From NCBI GenBank assembly GCA_916049935.1, contig CAJZJI010000073.1, forward strand, positions 1-5,369: 5,369 nt of DNA, in the 5' to 3' direction. The DNA is from an uncultured Streptococcus sp. GTDB taxonomy: Bacteria > Bacillota > Bacilli > Lactobacillales > Aerococcaceae. Shown one piece after another: positions 1 through 5,369 of the stretch (within the stretch, counting starts at the first letter, position 1; each line of letters opens with the position of its first letter). The notes below the pieces were generated by a model. The model ran no database searches. It saw only the letters and a program-made list of their open reading frames with translations, and was not told the DNA's origin. Made by a program: the position numbers and the translations under genes.

Positions 1-231
1 TAATTTTCCCGCTGGAATTTCTAGGAAATGCATTTCTAATGGTTTTCTATATTGTCGCACGAGTAACATCTTTCCGTCACGAATGACAAGCACTGCTACT
101 GCTCCTGTATGGAACACGAGGTCTCGCGTAGAAGTTTTCCCATTTGGTAGTTCTACGATATCTTGTGTCACTGTAAAAATACGTCCTGAATATTTAATAT
201 CTCGTTGAATGGTTTTTTCTGTAAAGTCCAT
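1..231 (-). CDS. nudF: ADP-ribose pyrophosphatase, Nudix family (partial, N-terminal 77 residues)
   Basis: This is the start of a Nudix hydrolase of the ADP-ribose pyrophosphatase type, a cytoplasmic enzyme that splits ADP-ribose into AMP and ribose 5-phosphate. The 77 visible residues open with MDFTEKTIQRDIKYSG, have the family's N-terminal strands, a central HTGAVAVLVIRDGKMLLVRQ stretch, then QYRKPLE and EIPAGKL. QYRKP and EIPAGK are hallmark blocks of NudF-type enzymes. The glycine of PAGKL is the first residue of the Nudix box (GX5EX7REUXEEXGU); the rest of the box, with the metal-binding glutamates, lies beyond the left edge. The start is ATG at 231-229, preceded by GGAGG (239-243) at seven bases. 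It runs in the same direction as the upstream PBP gene but is separated from it by a terminator and a promoter candidate, so it is probably transcribed separately. The family call is firm; exact substrate preference is inferred. Confidence 0.93.
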   Translation of the reverse strand, partial: MDFTEKTIQRDIKYSGRIFTVTQDIVELPNGKTSTRDLVFHTGAVAVLVIRDGKMLLVRQYRKPLEMHFLEIPAGKL

Positions 232-253
232 AATTTCGCCTCCATTTTGCTTT

Positions 254-282
254 ATTATAATTGGTTTTACGTCTTTCAACAA
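254..282 (-). promoter_or_regulatory. Candidate promoter of nudF
   Basis: On the minus strand a perfect TATAAT lies at 259-254. TTGTTG at 282-277 is 17 bases upstream, a good distance but only three of six matches to TTGACA. TTGAAA at 279-274 matches five of six but is only 14 bases away. Transcription from this -10 would begin near 247 and leave a very short leader holding the GGAGG at 239-243. The site sits just past the PBP terminator, which fits an independent promoter. The -10 is convincing; the -35 assignment is not. Confidence 0.5.
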
Positions 283-303
283 TCGATTTTACTAAACTTT
301 AAT

Positions 304-341
304 GACAAAAAAACTGAGTGGCACAAACGACCACCCAGTTT
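304..341 (-). terminator. Intrinsic terminator of the PBP gene
   Basis: Positions 311-321 (AAACTGAGTGG) and 331-341 (CCACCCAGTTT) form an 11-bp stem around a 9-base loop. Read as minus-strand RNA, the single imperfect pair is a tolerated G-U wobble. Read as plus-strand RNA it would be an A-C mismatch. Seven A residues at 307-313 give a U-tract after the stem on the minus strand only. The stem begins just four bases after the PBP stop codon (348-346), so it should end the PBP transcript before nudF. Confidence 0.88.
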
Positions 342-345
342 CTTC

Positions 346-2478
346 TTAACGTCGGTTATTTTGTTGTTGTCGAATTTGTGAGTTAACAGTTGCTTCATTC
401 GTTTGTGAAGAGCTGCTTGTTTTTCCAAAATAAGCATCATAGACTTGCTTAGCAACTTTTGCCGCGTAGTCAGATGGTGATCCATCTTTGAAGTATGGTG
501 CAACAACAGCCACTACGATTTCTGGATTATCATATGGTGCATACGAGATAAAGGTTGAGTTTTCAACGGCTTCATTTGTATATTTTGGATTTGGTCCAGA
601 ATAAAACGCTTCGGTTGTTCCTGTTTTACCAGCGACTTGCGGAGAATACGTTCTGAATGTCGTAGCAGAAGTTCCGTTTTCACCATGCGTTACACGGTAA
701 AGACCTTCTTTAATATGATCCAAGATTTCTTTACTTACTTGGATAGAGTTCATAATCTTCGTTGGAACGACATCTTCTAAATTACCAATACCACCATTTG
801 GACTTGTTTCGTGAATTTCTTTCACTAAACGTGGAGCAATACGATTACCACCATTAGCAATCGTAGACATATATTGCGCTAATTGAAGTGGCGTATATAA
901 GTCGAACTGGCCGAACGCAAAGTCAAGTGCAGAGAAGGCATCGGCTGTACCACCGTTGTACCCTTTTCCTTCATTTGGAAGGTCAATCCCTGTACGAACA
1001 CCAAGACCGAACTGTGCGTAATACTCACGGAGTTTGTCAAATAGGCTTAGATTAATATTTAAACGTCCGCCTTTTTCATATTTCGATTGTCCACCCATCT
1101 TCATCGCCAGTTTAATCATATAAACGTTGGATGAACGTTCTAAGGCATCTAAGTCCGTTAACTCAATTTTACCGTTACGGTTAAACCATGAACTCTTTGG
1201 TTTAGACGCTTCGAATTCAATCGGCTCATCGACAATTGTATTATCATCAAGCGTGATGGCTCCATCCATATACCCAGAAAGGACGGTTGCTGGTTTTACA
1301 ACAGACCCCATTCCAAATGAGTTATTGATGGCACCAAGAGCATCGTCTTCGACACCCGTTGAATTAAAGTTTTCGTCAAATTTCTTTTTCTTCCCTGTAA
1401 TTCCAAGGACGTCTCCATTTTTTGGATTCATCACAACGATATAGACACGGTCCGCAGCCGGATCCGTCATCGCTTCAACAGACTTCGTTGCAATCTCTTC
1501 GATTTTCTTTTGGAATTCAGTATCAATCGTTAAGACGAGGTTTGACCCGCCTTTACCTGGATACGTTTCAGTAGAATTTACTACTTCACCTTTCGTATTC
1601 GTTTGTGACTTCACGACTGTCTTCGTTCCGCTAAGCACTGTTTCATATTGTTCTTCTAAATAACTTGTTCCCACACGGTCATTGAGTGAGTAGCCTTGCG
1701 CTAGAAGTGATTTCACTTTATCCGAAGGAAGCCCCGTCTTTTCAGAAGATACCGTTCCAAGGATTGTCTTCAACATATCGCCCATTGGATATTCACGGTC
1801 CCAGTCAGAATCAACGTCGACCCCGCGAAGCTCTCCAAGACGTTCACTGATTTTAGCAACCTCTTGTTCCGTTACACCTTCATTTTTCAGTGTCACGGTT
1901 GATAAGGCATACGCACTATTCATTTTCGTAAAAATAGCAATCACTTGTTTTTCCGCATCGCTATAATTTAATTCATCAGCAGGAATATGTGCCAATTGCA
2001 TTTCATACGTTTGACTCGTTGAGAGATTTTCTTTCGCAATTCTCTTCTTCTCTTCTGCTGTTAGAAGGCTATCAACTTTGTCAGGGTTTGTCGCTACCCA
2101 ATAATCCTTCAAGTCACGTTCTTTTAATTCTGAAGCATCCACAGAAATCAATGTCGTTAATTTCTTAGCGATTTCTAACATCGTTGAGGCTTTAACATCT
2201 GCAGGTCTTGTATAGTTAATAGCGAGCTTGGGTTTGTTTCCCACTAAAATACGTCCCTGGCTATCGTAAATCGACCCACGCGGAACTGATTTTTTAGCAG
2301 TAGTTGTCTCTGTACGTTGTACAAGCGCAACAAACTCGTCCCCTTTTACTAATTGGATATACGCCAAACGGCTAATTAAGGCAATAAATGAAAAGAATAC
2401 AATTAAAAATAATAAATTCAAGCGAAATGGAATATGTGATTTTTTCTTTTTCTTCTTTAATTTTCTTTTAGTAAGCAT
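346..2478 (-). CDS. pbp2b: Penicillin-binding protein 2b, class B peptidoglycan D,D-transpeptidase
   Basis: Membrane-anchored transpeptidase that cross-links peptide stems of peptidoglycan on the outer face of the membrane; in cocci PBP2b works in the peripheral elongation machinery with a SEDS glycosyltransferase such as RodA. Numbering from the chosen start (710 residues): a very basic cytoplasmic tail (TKRKLKKKKKK, about 3-13), one membrane anchor (about 19-43), the dimerisation/pedestal domain with PRGSIYD near 66-72, a linker with NDRVGTSYLEEQYE near 266-279, and the transpeptidase domain. Catalytic motifs are all present: SVVK with nucleophile Ser392 (codon 1305-1303), SSN at 449-451 and KTGT at 618-621. 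Their spacing is nearly that of pneumococcal PBP2b (Ser386, SSN 443-445, KTG 615-617), which supports this name over the septal PBP2x. The C-terminus carries a Ser/Gln/Asn-rich tail. An upstream in-frame ATG at 2490-2488 was rejected because the only ribosome binding site overlaps it. No frameshift or missing catalytic residue. The function is firm; the exact paralogue name is inferred. Confidence 0.95.
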   Translation of the reverse strand: MLTKRKLKKKKKKSHIPFRLNLLFLIVFFSFIALISRLAYIQLVKGDEFVALVQRTETTTAKKSVPRGSIYDSQGRILVGNKPKLAINYTRPADVKASTMLEIAKKLTTLISVDASELKERDLKDYWVATNPDKVDSLLTAEEKKRIAKENLSTSQTYEMQLAHIPADELNYSDAEKQVIAIFTKMNSAYALSTVTLKNEGVTEQEVAKISERLGELRGVDVDSDWDREYPMGDMLKTILGTVSSEKTGLPSDKVKSLLAQGYSLNDRVGTSYLEEQYETVLSGTKTVVKSQTNTKGEVVNSTETYPGKGGSNLVLTIDTEFQKKIEEIATKSVEAMTDPAADRVYIVVMNPKNGDVLGITGKKKKFDENFNSTGVEDDALGAINNSFGMGSVVKPATVLSGYMDGAITLDDNTIVDEPIEFEASKPKSSWFNRNGKIELTDLDALERSSNVYMIKLAMKMGGQSKYEKGGRLNINLSLFDKLREYYAQFGLGVRTGIDLPNEGKGYNGGTADAFSALDFAFGQFDLYTPLQLAQYMSTIANGGNRIAPRLVKEIHETSPNGGIGNLEDVVPTKIMNSIQVSKEILDHIKEGLYRVTHGENGTSATTFRTYSPQVAGKTGTTEAFYSGPNPKYTNEAVENSTFISYAPYDNPEIVVAVVAPYFKDGSPSDYAAKVAKQVYDAYFGKTSSSSQTNEATVNSQIRQQQNNRR

Positions 2479-2484
2479 AATACA

Positions 2485-2488
2485 CTCC
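2485..2488 (-). promoter_or_regulatory. Ribosome binding site deciding the PBP start
   Basis: GGAG on the minus strand (2488-2485) lies six bases before the ATG at 2478-2476. An in-frame ATG at 2490-2488 overlaps this GGAG by one base, and I see no purine-rich site upstream of it. Initiation therefore most likely gives MLTKRK rather than a protein with the four extra residues MECI. Confidence 0.75.
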
Positions 2489-2512
2489 ATATAACATCTA
2501 GTAACTCATAAC

Positions 2513-2521
2513 AGTATACCA
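2513..2521 (-). promoter_or_regulatory. Candidate extended -10 promoter of the PBP gene
   Basis: The minus strand reads TGGTATACT at 2521-2513, an extended -10 (TGn plus TATACT, five of six to TATAAT). I see no good -35 at 16-18 bases, which extended -10 promoters can tolerate. Transcription would start near 2506, giving a leader of about 28 bases that contains the GGAG at 2488-2485. A weaker alternative further upstream is TTAACC (2568-2563) with TATACA (2544-2539) at 18 bases. Confidence 0.55.
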
Positions 2522-2617
2522 TAAATCTTGCCCTAATCTGTATAAAAAAGGGGTTATAAAGTGGTTAAGATTTTTTTGCGTTAAAGGCTAATTTTCCGTG
2601 CAGGCTCCGCGTTTCCA

Positions 2618-2626
2618 TGCTATGCT
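2618..2626 (+). promoter_or_regulatory. Candidate extended -10 promoter of yfhO
   Basis: TGCTATGCT at 2618-2626 is an extended -10 (TGn plus TATGCT, four of six to TATAAT). No convincing -35 lies at the usual distance. Transcription would begin near 2633, leaving a leader of about 23 bases that contains the strong ribosome binding site at 2642-2649. Two other TATAAA boxes (2541-2546, 2555-2560) lie further upstream, also without a good -35, and could be alternatives. Confidence 0.4.
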
Positions 2627-2641
2627 AACAGTAACGACTAG

Positions 2642-2649
2642 AAAGGAGG
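2642..2649 (+). promoter_or_regulatory. Strong ribosome binding site of yfhO
   Basis: AAAGGAGG is an almost full match to the Shine-Dalgarno consensus, six bases before the ATG at 2656. It favours this ATG over the in-frame ATG four codons later (Met5), which has no such site. Confidence 0.88.
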
Positions 2650-2655
2650 CCTACC

Positions 2656-5244
2656 ATGGACAAAACGATGACGAAGAAGAAATACTATACACTTAGTATT
2701 TTGATTCCAGCAGTGATGATTTTAGCGATTTTTCTACTCTTTACAATTACGCCTTTTGGAAATCGCACGTGGTTAACCATCGACCTTGGACAACAATATG
2801 TCGACTTCTTCAGTTACTACCAAGACACTCTCTTGCATCATCCGGAGCATTTTTTCTATAGTTTCTCGAAATCTATCGGTGGGGAAATGGTAAGTTTATG
2901 GGCGTACTATTTGTTGAGTCCGTTTAATCTTCTCTTTTTACTCATTCCTCGATCGGCCATCGCCATGGGTGTGTCTCTTCTTATTTTCTTGAAACTCGTT
3001 TCTTGTACAGTGAGCTTTGCAGTGTTGCTAGATGTGAAATTCAAACAAAGAAATTGGACGACGCTTCTCTTTGCACTCTCATACGGATTTATGAGTTATC
3101 TTTCAGCCAACCAATTTAATGTAATGTGGTTAGATGCCCTCATTGGCCTTCCACTCATTATCCTCGGCGTGGATGCACTCTTACAAAAACGGAATCCGTT
3201 ATATTATGTATTTCCTTTATCGCTCACCATTTTGAGTAACTACTATACTGGATATATGATTTGCCTCTTCCTAGGCCTCTATTTCCCGTATGCCTATTTA
3301 ACGGCAAATGATTCGTTCTCATGGAAAAGTTTTATAAAACAGTTTGGCCGCTTTATCTTTTATAGTGTCCTTTCCGTTGGACTCATTACAGTCATTCTAC
3401 TTCCAACATTTTATAGCCTACTTGGAAGTAAAGGGACAGCGACTACCATCGCTTGGAGTCTAAAGTCTGAATATAATCCACTACTGATGGCATCAAAACT
3501 CTTTATCGGTAGTTTCGACTTCCATGAAATGCAAAAAGGATATCCGAATATTTTTGTTGGCAGCCTGGCCTTCTTTAGTTTCCTTTGCTACTTCAAAGAG
3601 AAAAAAATCTCTCTGACACAACGTCTCTACGCGCTATTCATTACGGTTATCATCCTCATCAGTTTTAACATTGAGATGTTTGATAAACTGTGGCATGCGG
3701 GGCAACTTCCGAATTGGTATTCCTATCGTTTCTCATTCCTCTTCAGCTTCTGGATGGTCTTTCTAGGCTATCAATGGGCACTGAAGAAAACAGCGGTTGG
3801 GATTCGTGAGACATTTGTGTATTTCTTCCTTGTATTAGCAACAGGCATTGGTTTTATCCTCTTCCCTCAGGACTACCTACAAGGCTGGCAAATCGCGCTT
3901 GGGTTCGGGCTCTCAATGGGAATCTTGTATGGTCTGATTTTAATCGGACGCGGAAAAGCCTCGTATCAAAAGTTCCTTATTTCATTTGTAGTGATTGAAC
4001 TGCTCTTAAACAGTATCGTCACCTTATCCAGACTGGGGTATGTCATGAATTCTGAATTCACGGCTTATCAATCGTCATTAGCAGACTGGTCTACCGTATT
4101 ACGCCCTGCGGAAAATGAATTTTATCGCAGCGAAAAAACGATGCTTCGATCGAAAAATGATAGCCTACAAGTTCCAACGTACGGCGTATCTCATTTTTCA
4201 TCCACCTTTGAAAAAGAAACGGAGCGATTCTTTGACGCAATTGGAGTCCGCCAAGGAACCGCCTACGTCAACTACAGCAACGGCACCCTATTAACAGACG
4301 CCTTACTGGGGATCAAGAATACCTTTATCGAAACCACAGACGCCACTTACAACGAACGCTGGGAACGAAAAGACTTGGAAGATTTCTCAACAACAGCGAG
4401 CTTTGACGAAGGACACATTGTCACAAATCCAAACGCCCTCTCGATTGCTTATCCGATGAAAGCAATCCTGAAATCGATGAAGGTGCCAACAAACCATCCG
4501 ATTACGATGCAAAACCAATTGGCAAACGCGCTTAGTGGAACAACGAGCCCAAAAAATATTTTTACAAGAGTTTCTTACGAGACGACTTTCGAAAATATCA
4601 TTGGATCCCCTGTCGTGTATCAACAAATTCAACTTAAGGACAACACTCAAGTTGGAACAATTACACTGACCTTTACTCCTGAAATCAACGATCCGATTTA
4701 CTTAGAAATGGCGGGAACGATGGGAGAAGAAGATATGGAAATGACGCTCAACGGCGAACCGTATGCCTTTTATCCGGTTCAATCAAAACCCGTGCTTCTC
4801 AGCGTCGCTAAGAACCAAAAAGGCCAACCGCAAACACTTCGAATTACCGTTAAAGATGATGGCTTTGAGTTTTCTAAACTAAATCTCTACTCACTAAATA
4901 CTTCGCTCTTAAACGAACGCTTAGAACAAACGAAAGCACAAGAGTTAAAACTGGAAACTTTCTCTGCTACTCATTTTTCAGGAACAATGGATGTCTCAGA
5001 AGACTCGACCGTTCTCACAACGATTCCATATTCAACTGGATGGAAAGTATGGGTAGACGGCCAAGAAATAGAAACGTACAAGATTTTGGATAGCCTTCTT
5101 GGATTTACAATTTCCAAAGGAACTCACCGAATCGAGTATCGTTATACCACTCCACTTTTACTGGAAGGAAGCCTTGTGAGTGTCGCTTCTCTTCTGTTAC
5201 TCAGCCTCATTCTATATAAACGCAAAAAGACCGATGCTTCTTAG
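2656..5244 (+). CDS. yfhO: YfhO family multi-pass membrane protein, probable GT-C-type glycosyltransferase
   Basis: YfhO-family proteins are large polytopic membrane proteins with a predicted GT-C fold. In Bacillus (YfhO with CsbB) and Listeria (GtlB with GtlA), family members are required to place sugars on lipoteichoic acid outside the cell, taking them from an undecaprenyl-phosphate carrier. The role here is inferred from the family. The 862 residues begin with a basic start and a membrane segment (about 11-33), then the first outer loop with TIDLGQQYVDFF (Asp43, Asp50), where GT-C enzymes keep their catalytic acid. Next come FFYSFSKSIGGEM (66-78), LLSPFNLL (86-93), MWLDALIGLPL (157-167), SNYYTGYM (194-201) and NWYSYRFSFLFSF (353-365), all typical family blocks. 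About a dozen further membrane segments reach residue 459. A soluble outer domain follows (about 465-830), ending in an IPYSTGWKVWVDG block (790-802), and a last membrane helix (about 832-853) with a KRKK cytoplasmic end. No accessory glycosyltransferase or flippase is adjacent. The frame is intact; the glycan target is unknown. Confidence 0.92.
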   Translation: MDKTMTKKKYYTLSILIPAVMILAIFLLFTITPFGNRTWLTIDLGQQYVDFFSYYQDTLLHHPEHFFYSFSKSIGGEMVSLWAYYLLSPFNLLFLLIPRSAIAMGVSLLIFLKLVSCTVSFAVLLDVKFKQRNWTTLLFALSYGFMSYLSANQFNVMWLDALIGLPLIILGVDALLQKRNPLYYVFPLSLTILSNYYTGYMICLFLGLYFPYAYLTANDSFSWKSFIKQFGRFIFYSVLSVGLITVILLPTFYSLLGSKGTATTIAWSLKSEYNPLLMASKLFIGSFDFHEMQKGYPNIFVGSLAFFSFLCYFKEKKISLTQRLYALFITVIILISFNIEMFDKLWHAGQLPNWYSYRFSFLFSFWMVFLGYQWALKKTAVGIRETFVYFFLVLATGIGFILFPQDYLQGWQIALGFGLSMGILYGLILIGRGKASYQKFLISFVVIELLLNSIVTLSRLGYVMNSEFTAYQSSLADWSTVLRPAENEFYRSEKTMLRSKNDSLQVPTYGVSHFSSTFEKETERFFDAIGVRQGTAYVNYSNGTLLTDALLGIKNTFIETTDATYNERWERKDLEDFSTTASFDEGHIVTNPNALSIAYPMKAILKSMKVPTNHPITMQNQLANALSGTTSPKNIFTRVSYETTFENIIGSPVVYQQIQLKDNTQVGTITLTFTPEINDPIYLEMAGTMGEEDMEMTLNGEPYAFYPVQSKPVLLSVAKNQKGQPQTLRITVKDDGFEFSKLNLYSLNTSLLNERLEQTKAQELKLETFSATHFSGTMDVSEDSTVLTTIPYSTGWKVWVDGQEIETYKILDSLLGFTISKGTHRIEYRYTTPLLLEGSLVSVASLLLLSLILYKRKKTDAS

Positions 5245-5258
5245 AAAACATCGGTCTT
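5227..5258. terminator. Bidirectional terminator shared by yfhO and sodA
   Basis: AAGACCGATG (5227-5236) and CATCGGTCTT (5249-5258) form a perfect 10-bp stem with a 12-base loop. On the plus strand it is followed by CG and a T-rich run (5261-5277). On the minus strand it is followed by a T-rich stretch read from 5226 towards 5211. It lies between two convergent genes, so it can end both. The yfhO stop codon TAG (5242-5244) falls inside the loop, and the left arm encodes the last residues of YfhO. Confidence 0.85.
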
Positions 5259-5271
5259 CGTTATTTATAAA

Positions 5272-5369
5272 TTATTTAGCAGCTTCAAAACGACGAGCTA
5301 CTTCATCCCAGTTTACAACATTCCAGAATGCTGAAATGTAGTCTGGACGACGGTTTTGGTAGTTTAAGT
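5272..5369 (-). CDS. sodA: Superoxide dismutase, Mn/Fe family (partial, C-terminal 31 residues)
   Basis: This is the end of a cytoplasmic manganese/iron superoxide dismutase, which converts superoxide to hydrogen peroxide and oxygen. The visible residues are [20 protein letters not shown] followed by [11 protein letters not shown] and a TAA stop at 5274-5272. YQNRRPDYI and [10 protein letters not shown] are signature C-terminal blocks of SodA. The metal-binding DxWEHAYY motif, with the last Asp and His ligands, should lie just outside the right edge. Metal choice cannot be told from this fragment; most Lactobacillales SodA proteins use manganese. It is convergent with yfhO, with 27 bases between the two stop codons, and shares the hairpin at 5227-5258. 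No promoter is visible because the gene start is outside the window. Confidence 0.95.
   Translation of the reverse strand, partial: LNYQNRRPDYISAFWNVVNWDEVARRFEAAK

Noticed and set aside
276..506. Minus-strand open frame of 76 codons across the PBP terminator and 3' end
   Set aside because: It overlaps the PBP gene in another frame, crosses its terminator, and has no ribosome binding site or recognisable protein pattern.
1127..1444. Plus-strand open frame of 105 codons inside the PBP gene
   Set aside because: It is antisense to the conserved transpeptidase domain, whose catalytic motifs are intact; the translated product resembles nothing I know.
2488..2490. Upstream in-frame ATG as the PBP start
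   Set aside because: The only Shine-Dalgarno sequence overlaps this codon and is well placed for the ATG at 2478-2476.
2603..2651. GGCTCC (2603-2608) could pair with GGAGGCC (2645-2651) and hide the yfhO ribosome binding site
   Set aside because: The pairing needs a bulge, and the first arm lies upstream of the likely transcription start near 2633, so it is probably not in the transcript.
4044..4060. Close tandem GAATTC palindromes
   Set aside because: A chance repeat within coding sequence, with no link to any regulatory or mobile structure.
4250..4380. Locally higher GC and more C-ending codons in the second half of yfhO, possibly a recombined segment
   Set aside because: The rise is modest and fits the change from membrane helices (T-rich codons) to a soluble domain; the frame and family motifs continue across it.
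4387..4650. Minus-strand open frame of 87 codons inside yfhO
   Set aside because: It is antisense to the continuous YfhO frame, with no ribosome binding site or domain.

Overview
The window looks like ordinary housekeeping DNA from a low-GC Gram-positive bacterium of the order Lactobacillales. The pointers are a penicillin-binding protein close in layout to pneumococcal PBP2b, strong AGGAGG-like ribosome binding sites, intrinsic terminators with U-tracts, a moderately AT-rich composition, and a large YfhO-family membrane protein. A Carnobacteriaceae or Enterococcaceae-like source (for example Granulicatella) is my guess; the sequence alone does not settle the genus.

Layout from left to right: the 5' part of an ADP-ribose pyrophosphatase gene (nudF, minus strand, cut by the left edge at the start of its Nudix box); a short intergenic stretch with a candidate nudF promoter and the intrinsic terminator of the next gene; a complete class B penicillin-binding protein gene (PBP2b type, minus strand); a 177-base divergent intergenic region with one extended -10 promoter candidate in each direction; a complete YfhO-family gene (plus strand, 862 codons) predicted to encode a multi-pass GT-C-type membrane protein; a hairpin that overlaps the yfhO stop codon and probably terminates transcription from both sides; and the last 31 codons of a manganese/iron superoxide dismutase gene (sodA, minus strand, cut by the right edge).

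Two of the genes belong to the cell envelope. PBP2b should cross-link peptidoglycan during side-wall growth. YfhO-family proteins are membrane glycosyltransferases or candidates for that role, shown in Bacillus and Listeria to be needed for sugar decoration of lipoteichoic acid. sodA and nudF are detoxification and housekeeping functions. Each gene appears to be its own transcription unit, since every boundary has a terminator, a promoter candidate, or a change of strand. I found no mobile element, tRNA, rRNA, CRISPR array or riboswitch, and no evidence of a previously undescribed system. The most useful second looks are the partnerless YfhO protein between sodA and pbp2b, and the valine after the SSN motif of the PBP.
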